From the NCBI GenBank assembly GCA_030407005.1, contig JAUDYN010000006.1, positions 992,001 through 1,056,000 on the forward strand: a stretch of DNA of 64,000 nt, read 5' to 3'. The position numbers and the translations under genes are program-made. Shown here one piece after another: positions 54,060 to 64,000 of this stretch. Each line of letters begins with the position of its first letter. Positions within the stretch are counted from its first letter, which is position 1. The notes beneath the pieces were generated by a model that saw only the letters and a program-made list of their open reading frames with translations, did no database searches and was not told the origin of the DNA. The DNA is from Desarmillaria ectypa (Eukaryota; Basidiomycota; Agaricomycetes; Agaricales; Physalacriaceae).

Positions 54060-56254
54060 CATCAAATCTTAATCTCCTCCTTCAGGTCATGCCAGAAGTT
54101 GCACCTAGCAAACAATGCATCTATAATATTCTCAAGATATATACTGCCAGGATGAAGCAGCATGTGCGGGTTCTCTATAGCCTACAAGTTCATGTTAGAA
54201 ATTCAAACAAACTTGATCCAGGCTGCAACATATATTCCATTCTGGTGCACCCCACATGGTAGGTGTACCACCAGTAGCAAATAACATCCAATATTCATGC
54301 ATGGCTTTGAAGAGCATCAAATCATCTGCATCTGCCAAGGATGAAGAATAAGGAAAGAGCACCACAAGATCAGCACCATGGTATGAACCCATATGTGGGT
54401 TATCATATCGATATTGGAATGCATCCAGTCCAGATTGCTTAGCAGCTTCATCAATCAAAATGGCCATACATATGTATCACATCTCCCCATACATCTGTTG
54501 ACCCTGCAAGTCATACAAATTGCTATAGTCCATGAGTGGGTAGAGCTCCAGAGCCTTGATGAAACTCTCATTTGTCAAGGTATTATACTGGCCTTGCAAA
54601 AAGAAGTACACAGTGTCTTTGATGGCACTTGAGGAAGTGGTATTTGCCTATGGCACTGTGATATTGGCAGACCAACTGGCACTTTTGTTGGTGTTGGAGC
54701 TGGACATATGTCATGAATGAATGAAGTAGTATTCAGGACTCGGCTTACCCATAGAAAAGAGGTATCTGAGCAAAGCTCCCATCTCAGAAAGCCTCAACAG
54801 CCTTTTTTGATATGAACGAGCCATCCAGAATTGGAGCAAAGGAAGCAATTGTTGTGGGCTTTGTCATGAGAATCTTATTGCCAGCTGCCACCAGATCATT
54901 CATGTCAGCTTTGCAGAGACATGTCATAGCATCCTGGTCTTTGTCACAGTCACTACAAAAACAATGAATATCCAGCATGTGGTGAAGTGACAAAAAAGAC
55001 TTACACATTTGCTGTAAAATCTGTAAAAATCTCTTTGACATAATCACTATCATATGCAGGTGTGAAGCTCATGGAAGAACTATCTCCTATTGCTGCTACA
55101 AAAAGACCTTCTATGTCACCTCCGTTTGTGACAACCTAAGAATCAAATAATCAGCAGATATGAGAACTTCTCATGGCTATCTACCTGGAACATTGTAGAT
55201 CCTGCACCCACTGATTCACCCCAGATTATGACGTGCCTTGTACAAGAAGCAACGTGATGAGAAGAGGTCAATGAGAAGGACCTACTCATGATCGTCACCA
55301 AAGTTGGAAATATATTTCTGAAGCCATCGAAGAGCAGTCCACTGCAAGAAGGAAATCATCAAGGAGTGTTCTTCTGTCAGAAGATTTGATATACTTGATC
55401 CAGAAGTCCTGCGTTCAGGTTGCCATTAGCCCTTAGCTGCGAGCCTCCTTGATGGGAATGAGTACGTCGAACATCTTGATAAAGAGTCAGGCAGAACAAA
55501 CCTAGAAACCCAAACTGTCCCAGGTGATACTGTGATGATACATAAATGAATACTTCAACTGAAGATTGAAATAATGTATTTGGTGAGAATTCAATAGAAC
55601 TACCACTTTGGAATCCACCACCTCACAAAGTGTTAGGAAGACAGGAAAAGTATAAAAACAATGGTGTACCATGAAAGTAGATCAAAACCAGCAGTTTATT
55701 GTTGGTATCAGTTCCAATGGGGATGTTGACCTATGGGATGAGGATAGATCAGAGGTGGTGGCAATAGACACATTGCACATATGTTATACATTAATGAACA
55801 AGCAGTCCTCAGAGGCTCCACTCAGAACAGTAGATGTAGCTATTTCAATGTATACATTACCAAACTGTCGACTGTTGTTAATTCCATATGTGCACAGTGA
55901 GAGAAGGCACTTACATGAGCAGCATCTATATCTCCCAGATGATTAGAAGGAGGGAACACTAGTGCCCTCCACCTCAAATCGTTCACAGGAGAGTCTGCAT
56001 ATACTATTCTGTGAAAGTAGATAATTCCAGCATTGTCATCCTGCAACCTGGTGAATGTTCCATCTAGAGGGAAAAAAAGTATGAATGAACATGAAAGGAA
56101 CATAAGAAAATACAGTGAGTACAGTCCAATGAGACCATGGTGTTTATCACTGATGAATAGGTTCTGAGGACAGAACAGCAAAGTGCAAGAAGACTGTTCC
56201 AACCCAGAGATAAAGGTAGCATGGTCTATGGTTTGAGAAAGAAGAGTGGACATG
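54060..56254 (-). pseudogene. Type-B carboxylesterase, copy B (CpG-depleted, probably inactive)
   Basis: Minus-strand pieces span the whole family. The N-terminal reading is DGTFTRLQDDNAGIIYFHRI and SPVNDLRWRALVFPPSNHLG. Next come QLRANGNLNAGLLDQ, QWTALRWLQKYISNFGDDHE and the nucleophile elbow VIIWGESVGAGSTMFQ. SMSFTPAYDSDYVK follows, and the C-terminal part reads HGADLVVLFPYSSSLADADD, LMLFKAMHEYWMLFATGGTP and PEWNICCS. The pieces lie in the right order with intron-like gaps, but stops interrupt several of them and the exact ends are unclear. Carboxylesterases of this family hydrolyse a wide range of esters. Nearly all CpG sites present in copy A are TpG or CpA here. Confidence 0.72.
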
Positions 56255-57300
56255 CATGGGCAGTAGTCCCATCATGAGGTAATATGGGGAGAATATATAA
56301 GTAAACTCAGTCAGGCACAATGTGGTTGGAGTGACTATATTGAGTCGACTATACCTAACACAAGGAGAATATATAAGTAAACTAAGGAGCGATGTAAGTA
56401 GTAAGTAGAACAGTGAACATAAGGTATACGTACCTCAGTCAGGCACAATGTGGGTGAAATGATTGAGGTACAATGGTAACTACAGCTGATTGAAATAAAG
56501 GAGTGTGTACCAATATAGTAAATAAGAATGGATAAGATAAGACAGGACTTAAGGTATATGGGGAGAATTTCCTTCAATATGAGGAGACACAGGAGAGTGA
56601 TGCCATTTTGGCATAGCCAAAAAACATGCCCCATATACTCAAAGCACCAAATGTGTCATAGAATAACATGCAGAAGACTCAGTTAATCACTAGCAGACTT
56701 GTGCATTGGAGGAGAGCTGAGAAGATAATCATAAGTAAAAGTATTTCTGTCAGGAATGCACCTAGTCAAACAAGCTAGTATGGAAAAGTCATGGTTGGAC
56801 AGAAAATTTAGAGTGTCTATGGTTGCTGAGATCATAGGGATCACCGATTTTGTGCTTTGATACACAATGTCGAAAAAAAAGTAATGGCTCAACCAACTGT
56901 GTGATGTCATTATATATATAGAATACTTGTGCCTGGCTCATGCCCCACAGCTTCACCATCATGTCACCCCTGTTTCCCTGTGATCTCTCTTACCCTCTCA
57001 GTGTCAGAATATGTGGAGCAATCTGGCATTTCAGCATGCAAAGTAAGAAATTGATTGGATAGAAACTACTAGAATAGGTAGAAATTAGTATAAATATATA
57101 AAATCAATAGGCAAACTTCTCATGAGTTTCTTACAAGCAATGTGAGGAATATTGATGACCCTGTGGCTGTGTGAGATAGTGTGATTTCCAGTTAGCCTGA
57201 GTCTTGCTAAGTAAAGGATTAATAAGAGAAAGTACTAGAAGAATATAGAAGAGTATTTAAGTAGCTAGTTTTTGTAGTGTACTATACTCATTTTCCTCCT
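56255..57300. other. AT-rich, CpG-poor sequence without a gene
   Basis: About 1 kb of AT-rich DNA left of the copia LTR. It has short repeats of its own (a gagaatatataagtaaact string occurs near 56290 and again near 56365, with a cagtcaggcacaatgtgg string near 56309 and again near 56433). No coding frame is recognised. Confidence 0.4.
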
Positions 57301-57598
57301 TGTTGTAAAAGAGTGTGTGATAGAGGTTATGAGTATAGTGGTAAACTATGAGACTTTACTGTGTAAGAGAGGTGGGTGAGAATATTGATCTATATTATTG
57401 GTAGGCTGGTCTGCCTGGTATATATACTATAAGGTGGGTACTTCTAGAATATACTATTATCTACTGGTGTCCATGTCTGACTCATTACTGAGTGAGCAGA
57501 CAGATGATTGAGTCAAGAAGAAGATGTGCAAAGGTTTGCATACTTCAACATTACTCTGATTGTTAGATTGTTGTATGCAGCTGAGTGCATCTTCAACA
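57301..57598 (-). repeat. LTR of the copia element
   Basis: On the minus strand this starts TGTTGAAGATGC and ends TCTTTTACAACA, with TGTTG...CAACA inverted ends, 298 bp long. It is preceded by a polypurine tract (aagggggag, complement of 57599-57608) and by the pol stop codon, as expected for a 3' LTR. A TATA-like string (tatatatac) lies inside. Confidence 0.75.
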
Positions 57599-57605
57599 CT
57601 CCCCC

Positions 57606-58655
57606 TTAAGACAGCAATAGGCCTAATTTGTGAATGAACTTTTCATGCTTGGGCCTTGGTAATGCTTTTGTAAAAATGTCAGCAACCATTTTGTCAGTGG
57701 GGTAATATACTAGTTTGATGACCTCAGATTCTATTTTTTTGTGGACAAAATGATTCTACACATCAAAGTGCTTTGACCATGCATGATATTGTGGATCTCT
57801 AGTGATGGTGATGGTAGATTGGTTGTCTTCAAATAACAGAGTAGGTTCTTCTTGGATGTATCCCAATTCAGCTAAGAGATTGCAATTCTAGATTGCTTGA
57901 CACATTGCATGTACTAAAGCTGCATATTCTGCTTCTGTGGATGACAAGATAATAGTTGACTGCTTCTTGGATGACCATGCAAATGCTCCACCTCCCAACA
58001 GGTAGGTATAGCCTGAGACTGACTTTCAGTCATCTGGGTTGGATGTGTAATCTGCATCAGTGTATCTGGTGCTGAGAACCTCATGTTCTTTATTGGCTTG
58101 AAAGGTGAGCTTTAAGTCCTTCATTTCAGATAGATACCTAAACACTCACTTTACAGCTGACCAGTGTTTGGGACCTGGGTTGTTTGAGAACTAGCTTAAC
58201 AACTGTATGGCATATGCAATGTTAGGCTGCATGCAAATCACAGCATATATTAATGAGCTGATAGCAGACTGATATCTGCCTTATATGGTAGGCTCAACAT
58301 GTTCATTGGCTGGTCACTTTTGCAGAGTGACATTAGGATCAAGTGGAGTGGTAACAGATGATGCATTATGGAGGCTAAAATGGGTGAGTATCCCCTGGAT
58401 GTATTGTTGCTGAGATAATGAGATGGTGCTATGATCATAGTTCCTCTCTATTTTAATCCCAATGATTTTTTTTGGCTGTCTTATATCCTTGATATTGAAC
58501 AGCCCTGTCAACTCCCTTTTTACTCTGTCTAGATTCTCAGGTATTTCTGCAAATATCAGCGAGTCATCAACCCATATGGTCAGGAAGACTGTCCTACTGT
58601 TTTGGACATGTTTATAGATGCAATGGTCAACTTTGAGCTTTGAGAATCCAATGGA
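57606..58655 (-). mobile_element. Ty1/copia retrotransposon, 3' part of pol (RT end and RNase H), inactive
   Basis: Copia polyproteins copy element RNA into DNA; here only the 3' end remains. From 58655 the minus strand reads IGFSKLKVDHCIYK, then RTVFLTIWVDDSLIFAEI (the catalytic DD of RT), LTGLFNIKDI, KKIIGIKIERNYDHSTISLS, QQQYIQGILTHFSL and TPLDPNVTLQK. The RNase H part reads SVSGYTYLLGGGAFAWSSKK, STEAEYAALVHAMCQAI, LLFEDNQSTITITRDPQYH and VYYPTDKMVADIFTKALPRP, ending LGLLLS at 57606. In-frame stops occur (for example before KSVSGYTY and before NHFVHKKI), at places where arginine is usual. The 5' two thirds are missing because a gypsy LTR starts at 58656. Confidence 0.85.
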
Positions 58656-59128
58656 TGTTACAATTTTTCCCTTATCTTATCTTATTAAGTCATATCCATG
58701 ACACATCCTATCTAATCAGCCATTATCGCCACAGTCTTCACTTCATATCAACATACTCACTGACAACCTGTTATGATTTTTCCATTATCTTATCTTATCC
58801 GAGTCATATCTATAACTCATCCATCTAATCTTATCCAGAAACTGACTTGTATCCAGCTATTCGCTGGCTACAACTCTCATTCTCACCATCTGTCACCCCA
58901 GACACTTTCCATTGGTTCTATGATCCTCCCGGATTGTCCTACTTCAACACTGTTTGTGCATGGACTGTAGTGTTTCACCTAAATATAACACCGTAGAAAT
59001 ACTATATAAACAGAGTAAACTAGACCATTGTACTCTATCTCTTGTTTAAATTAAAACCATATACTTCTTGTTTACACAATACAGAAGGCTATCAGCTTCT
59101 ATCTCTTATTTGAGTGATCATTCAAACA
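58656..59128 (+). repeat. 5' LTR of the gypsy element
   Basis: It begins TGTTACAATTTTTCC and ends CATTCAAACA, with TGTT...AACA inverted ends, 473 bp. It has an AT-rich promoter-like part (actatataaacagag near 59002-59015). Two related 65-bp blocks (ttttttcc...cttatcttatc) start at 58656 and 58769, 113 bp apart, so the LTR has an internal duplication. The left border falls exactly where copia coding stops. Confidence 0.65.
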
Positions 59129-60677
59129 TGTAATGGCTCAGAGAGATCAGCTGACTGCCCCAAGTCATGTGTCCAAGACAGTCCCTAACATTAAACAAGA
59201 GATTATACCTTCTTACTTCTAATATGCCAGCCGTATAGAAGGAATTCTTCATGCCCAGAGAAGAAAGAAACCCTCATGAACCCCGAACTGTATTCCTTGG
59301 CATCGCAATCAGTGGTGCCATACTTTTGTCATTTTTTATGGTCCTTGCCATATTAATCTATGAGGAAGAAATCTAGGCACTGCTTAGACAAAGACAGCCC
59401 TGACGATGCAACCCATCCCCCTGCCCCACCCCAACACCCATCCATGTCATTCCCAGGGGGATACCCCCCACAAGATTGGGAGAATGAGAGGCAACTCCAC
59501 TCGTTCATCCCAGGGCTCAATTTACAATTGCTTCCTCCTCCGAAGGGAGCTCGGATTTGAGACCCCCAACTCTGGGGATCTCAGCACTTTGGACCCAGAT
59601 TGCCAAATCTGCTCACACATACAACACAAGAGCTGTCCTCCTCTGTTACTGGATAGAACAATCCACCATCGCACTGGAGCAACCAACAGCCAGCCACACG
59701 GTGGCCCAAGAATACACGAGGGACGTTTGGCTTGCACTGGACAAACCCCTGCCCCCATACCCCGGCCCCCCCCCCTCATTCAAGAACCCCCACCCTCCAC
59801 ATATCCCAGCAGAGATCAGATTCCCCGTCACCTGATAGCAACGACAGTAGAAGGTCCAGCTACTCCAGACCCCAACACCCTGACAATCCAAACATGGATC
59901 AAAACCACCCTTACAGTCCCTGAGGACATGAGCAGTGGCCCGAGGAAGGAGAGTCTATCCCACTCTCCTCCCTCCCCGTCATCGAAATCTCCAATGATGA
60001 GTCCAATGATGACATCATCAGAGATGACGCCCCAGTCCTGGCCCCTCCCCATGCCACTGACAACCCCTTCAACCCACATGGGGAAGATTTCATCTGGCCC
60101 AACCTCTCCGAGGTTGACCGCAGACTCTTCGGTCCATTCTGGACCATAGCATGGGAAGTTTGACAAAGGGATGTCGAAGCCTGAGATCTCTGGGAAGAAC
60201 CCAGAATTGAGATGGATGAGTGGTTGGCCCTTAACAGGGGCAACCCCATCTGAATTCCCTTTGATGGGCCCAGCTCCACTAGGGCTGACATCATCAACCT
60301 CTGGATATGCACCAATTGCGACCAGGCAATTTTCTGCCCCTCTGCAGGGGATCTATTTCCAGGGCTTTGGCCCAGAGATCCAGAGGAGCAGCGAGAACTG
60401 GAGAGGACCCTTCAGCACCTATAGAGGTTGGAAGTGGCAAGAGAGGAGTGATTGGGGACAGAGGCCCCAGTATAATACATTAACCTATGATACAGGTTAC
60501 TATGGCAGGATAGAATACCACCATCCCCAATACAAAATATATCCAGATCATCCACCAGATACCCCAGTTGCAAACCCATGACCACTCCCTGACTCGCCCC
60601 TGCATCATAGGGCACATCACCAAGGATACCACCCTTATCAGGGTGGAAGTCTTCTCTTCACAGGGGCAGGAGAAGAA
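59129..60677 (+). other. Gypsy 5' internal region, proline-rich readings
   Basis: After the LTR comes tgtaatggctcagagag, a possible primer-binding region that I cannot match to a tRNA by eye. The open frame 59406-60149 (247 codons) is rich in proline and serine; an overlapping frame at 59360 reads GGYPPQDWENERQLHSFIPG, which looks more like real N-terminal gag. Frames change at C-rich runs such as 59767-59776, so the coding is probably broken here. Confidence 0.45.
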
Positions 60678-61967
60678 ATGGAAGCAGAAGGAGCCCCTGC
60701 AGGAAATGCCACTGCAGGGGCGTCAAGAACCTCTGCTATGGCAGAAGAAGTCTGGCAACAGATGTGGAATGAGTTGCTGGAAAAGGAATGGTGCATCACA
60801 GAGATGCACGAAGAACTTGACAGGGAGGATTCTGCCCACAAGACATTGGCAGAATATCTCAAGACTCAAGAAAAGGAAAAAGAGCCAGAAAGAGGAAGAC
60901 CACTGGGACCACCAAGAGGTTACCTGGGTTACAGGCCAGATCAATTTTCGATCCCAAGACCACCCCCCAGTCAGGGACCACCTGACCCAATCCCAAACCC
61001 TGTCAGGAACACTGCTGCTGATGCCCCTTATCTGGGCATCAAGCCAACCCTCGTCAAGGTCCCTGCTCCATTCAAAGGGGATCATGATGATATCAAACAC
61101 TTCATAGGTGATTGTATCACCTATTTCAAAGTGTTTCGACACTATTTCCAGGTGCTGTTGCACTTGATACTATTCGTGACATCCTATTTCGAGGGCACCA
61201 CCAAGGACTGGTGGGTCTACAAGAGACCCAAATACTGGGTAGGTGATACTTTCGACAGCACCACTGCCCATTTCTGATACCCCAACTGGGTCGACTTTGT
61301 CGACCTAGTCACACGACAATTCTGAGATCCTGCAATCAAGGAAATCCATGAAAAGCACATGTTTGACTTGCGCATGGGAGCCCAGGCCACCTCCCACTAC
61401 TTCCAGAAACTGGAAGAAGAAGCCAAGCTAGCAGGCCGGAGATCTGATGAGGCCAAATGCAGCACAATGGTGAAGGCAGTATGACTAGGAGTGCCTAGTT
61501 CATACACAACCTTCATATCAAACATGGGCATGAGTATTCCACACTCATATCCAGAGTGGAAGGAACACATCCTCCGGATGTATGAAGAGAGACAGCAGAA
61601 ATGGGTCTTTGACCAGACCACTAGTATGCCTTGGGACAGCCAGAAGCAGGGCCTGTGTCCCCAACAACAGCAGCCCAGCAGCAAGAACACCACTGAGGCA
61701 ACAAGTTCACCGACTCCAAAGCCAACTGCTGGAAGTGGAGGAACCAGTTGTGATGCTGGAACTGGTAAGTGGATGATGTATGGAGGGGCGGGGAAGCCAA
61801 TGGACTTGGACCGGCAACGAGCTGAGGGGTGCTGCTTCAGGTGTGATCAAAAGGGTCACCTGAGCAGAGATTGCCCTATGAGAAAAGAGAAGAACATTGT
61901 GAGATACATGGGGCCCACTGACGCAGTAGTGCTGAGCACCTCCAAGATTGAGGAGGTAAAAGAGTAG
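60678..61967 (+). pseudogene. Gypsy gag with CCHC zinc knuckle, three in-frame TGA codons
   Basis: Gag packages element RNA. One frame from 60678 reads AEEVWQQMWNELLEKEWC, a helical capsid-like start, then APFKGDHDDIKHFIGDC, YFEGTTKDWW and WVDFVDLVTRQF, AIKEIHEKHMFDLRMG, SYTTFISNMGM, and the zinc knuckle CFRCDQKGHLSRDC at about 61835-61875. It is interrupted by TGA at 61275, 61323 and 61482, each where an arginine would fit the surrounding family pattern (for example before DPAIKEI). It ends VKE at 61967. The stops fit CGA-to-TGA change. Confidence 0.82.
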
Positions 61968-62001
61968 GGCATCAAGGGTTCGATTCCCCTTGCATGCCCG
62001 A
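61966..62001 (+). other. tRNA-like T-arm at the gag-pol junction
   Basis: The sequence caagggttcgattcccctt forms a T-arm-like hairpin with a B-box match (ggttcgattcc), followed by gcatgccc, which can pair with the gggcat just before it. An A-box-like string (tgacgcagtagt) lies at 61919-61930. The acceptor stem and full cloverleaf do not close, so this is not called as a tRNA gene. Confidence 0.3.
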
Positions 62002-62662
62002 GTCTCAAGGTGTGTCCTCGGTTTCCACTGGTTGGACTGATTATTATAAAAACAGACAATTACATATGAAAAAGAATATACCCATGACTTCACTGAAGCC
62101 GAAGACCAAGCAAGAATCATCAAGAACAAACAGATACATCATCCTCCTAGAAGACGCTGACACAAGTATCTGTAGTGACAAATCCTGAGCCTCCAACGAA
62201 CTGGAGTGGGACTTGCCAAGTGGTGTTGGCGCCGCAACAAAGTCCAACAAGCAGAGCTCACTGGATATGCTGCTGAGTGCACAGCGATGAGCAGGGACTA
62301 GTAGGCGGGACTCCTTCAGGCCTCCCAGAAGTCTGAATGTCCCAGTACCTGCCTTGAGCAGTGGGACAAGCTCACCAGTTCCGCCAGGGTCAGTGGAGGA
62401 CCAGGATAGTGCCTCTAACCAAGGCCAGGACCGATGACCTGGACAAACCAGTCTGGGGAGTGGAAAACTTGATGAAGCTGAGTACCAAACCGGGCCGGCA
62501 AGTCAAAGGATCAAAGCCGAAAGAGAGGAAGTCACTAGTGCCCAGGCAATAAAAAGGGGGCAGGATTACCCAAACCAGACTGGTATGGATTGAAAATGTG
62601 TGAAGATTGCCTTAGGCACTAGCTGAGAGTCAATGACCAAGGAAATTCAAACTCCATTGTGA

Positions 62663-64000
62663 GTGGTGCCGGCCGAGAAAAAGGAACAGGATCCTGCTAG
62701 TGCCCAGGCAGTAAAAAGGGGGCATTTCAGCAGAACTACCATCGTCGAAGTACTCGACGAAGAAGATGACATGGCTTTTAGGATGTGGCAAGTCAGCCAA
62801 TCCAAAGCTAGTACCCCGATATCCAGAACACCAGAACCACAGAACATCGACCTTCTGAATGCAAGGGGAAGTGTCAAACCCAACACCTATCCTAACAAGG
62901 GGGTATCAAATGCTTTCGAATGAATGGGGAAGCAGAACGAATTCCAATGGCTCAGACCATTTGGAATGGACTGGACGATGCGTGCAGTACATGACTCCAA
63001 AAATTTGGCAGTTGCCAAGGCAGTTCTCTCCATTTGGGTACATCCCAAAAGACATGGAGAAATCAATGACAAGCTTATTCAAAGTTTGAAGATGGGAGAG
63101 AGTTTAGCCCGAGAACAGCTCTATGAACTACATGAACCCATTCAGTACATTCATGGCACCAAGAGTTCCAGATGGGACTTTTTGGTAGACATCCAGATTT
63201 CCCCATGCACTGGGAAATAGATGTTAACAACCCGAGCATTGTTGGATAGTGGCTGCACAGGCAGCTCTATCAATAGAACTTACATCCAACAACATCGGTT
63301 GGACACCAGGAAGGCCGCAGCCCCTATACCGGTCTATAATGCTGATGGAATGTGCAATAAGGCAGGGGACATTACTGAATTCATGGAACTCTGAATGACC
63401 ATCAGAGGACATAGTGAATGAATCGACCTTGCGGTCACTGACCTAGGCTCCAAAACTGTGTATTTGGGCCACAACTGGCTTAAACACCATAACCCTTTCA
63501 TCAACTGGAAGGTGGGGACCTTGACATTTGGACAATGTCATTGCGTCCAAAACTATTTCACCTTGCCTGATGCAGATGAAGAAGACTGATGGGACAAAGA
63601 GCTCGAGGAAGGAGAAAGTATTCTTGCCATCAATATGCAAGAAGAAATCATACTTTGTGCTGTCCATCATGCGAACGAGTTGGCTGCAGCAGCCAATGCT
63701 GAAAAACTGAAACAGACATTTGAGGAGCTCGTGCCTCCTCAGTATCAGAGCTTTAGAGATCTATTCTCTAAAGAAAGCTTTGACAAGTTATCAGAAAGAA
63801 GACCCTGGGACCATGCAATCGAATTGGTCCCAAACACAAAATCGACCTTAGACTGTAAAGTTTACCCACTCAATCAAAATAAGCAAGAACAGTTGGACAA
63901 GTTCTTAGATGAGAACTTAGACTTGGGATGCATTCACTCCTTGAAATCCCCCTTCACCTCTCCCTTCTTCTTCATTAAGAAAAAGGATGGCTCCTTATGA
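62663..64000 (+). pseudogene. Gypsy pol: aspartic protease and start of reverse transcriptase, interrupted
   Basis: In frame 2 the protease active site is in TRALLDSGCTGSSINRTYIQ (near 63226-63285), then VYNADGMCNKAGDITEFMEL and VTDLGSKTVYLGHNWLKHHN. The region after 63635 reads QEEIILCAVHHANELAAAAN, YQSFRDLFSKESFDKLSERR, PWDHAIELVPNTKSTLDCKV, YPLNQNKQEQLDKFLDENL and SLKSPFTSPFFFIKKKDGSL, which is the usual entry into gypsy RT. Stops occur at 63218 (TAG), in ELxMTIRG, in SExIDLAV and in EEDxWDK, and the window's last codon is TGA directly after KKDGSL, where the family has Arg. RT catalytic motifs lie outside the window. Confidence 0.82.

Larger units (their letters stand above)
58656..64000 (+). 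mobile_element. Ty3/gypsy retrotransposon, inactive, continuing past the window
   Basis: Order: LTR, 1.5 kb of proline-rich and unclear coding (59360-60670), gag with zinc knuckle, a gag-pol junction, aspartic protease, and the start of reverse transcriptase. Gag is in frame 0 and pol in frame 2 of the window. Several in-frame stops make it non-autonomous. It is inserted into the copia remnant, so it is the younger of the two. Confidence 0.85.

Noticed and set aside
59406..60149. 247-codon ORF as an independent gene
   Set aside because: Low-complexity proline/serine composition inside the gypsy element, between LTR and gag; more likely an out-of-frame reading of broken gag.

Overview
The window looks like nuclear DNA of a filamentous basidiomycete, most likely an Agaricomycete. 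Genes are dense, lie on both strands, and are cut by many short introns of about 50-65 bp. Several families are typical of mushrooms: a DUF6534 membrane protein, a DUF6699 protein, leucine-rich F-box proteins, a MYND/ankyrin protein, a 'macrofage activating glycoprotein' (MAG) homologue and a CYP53-type P450. No rRNA gene or CRISPR array was seen, and no complete tRNA gene. Most genes are multi-exon, so the coordinates run from first to last coding base and include introns; exon joins were read by eye.

From 1 to 43.5 kb the region is mostly ordinary housekeeping and metabolism. In order it holds: the 3' part of a GPI-transamidase subunit (PIG-S/Gpi17, +); an arrestin-like protein (-); mitochondrial Rrg9 (+); a P450 (-); a PAQR/adiponectin-receptor-type membrane protein (-); the GID/CTLH ubiquitin-ligase subunit Fyv10/Gid9 (+); inositol monophosphatase (-); an RpiB-type sugar-phosphate isomerase (+); a decayed and an apparently intact MYND/ankyrin gene; the telomere-capping protein Stn1 (-); a nuclease-like Agaricomycete gene broken by one stop codon (+); a DUF6534 membrane protein (-); a secreted GH31 glycosidase (+); 3-keto-sterol reductase Erg27 (-); a glutathionyl-hydroquinone reductase (+); a class 3 lipase (-); an F-box protein (+); a DUF6699 protein (+); and a single-pass membrane protein (-). 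Long stretches at 10.3-13.1, 19.5-21.2 and 21.7-23.9 kb hold no gene I recognise.

From 44 to 56 kb lies a duplicated, decaying neighbourhood. A CYP53 gene sits between an inverted pair of MAG genes, one intact and one broken. Two broken copies of a type-B carboxylesterase follow, and a second, partial CYP53 3' end lies in inverted orientation at 53.3 kb. The copies right of about 53 kb have lost nearly all CpG dinucleotides, while their counterparts to the left keep them. This is the pattern left by cytosine methylation and deamination, or by a RIP-like process.

From 57.3 to 64 kb there are nested LTR retrotransposons. The 3' half of a Ty1/copia element (LTR plus RT/RNase H, minus strand) is cut at 58,655 by a Ty3/gypsy element. 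The gypsy LTR, gag with a zinc knuckle, aspartic protease and start of reverse transcriptase run off the right edge. Both elements carry in-frame TGA codons at places where the family has arginine, which fits CGA-to-TGA decay. I did not find a convincing undescribed molecular system. The most unusual observations are the paired CpG-rich and CpG-poor duplicates, a clean intron presence/absence difference beside the P450 haem loop, and the nuclease-like gene split by one stop.
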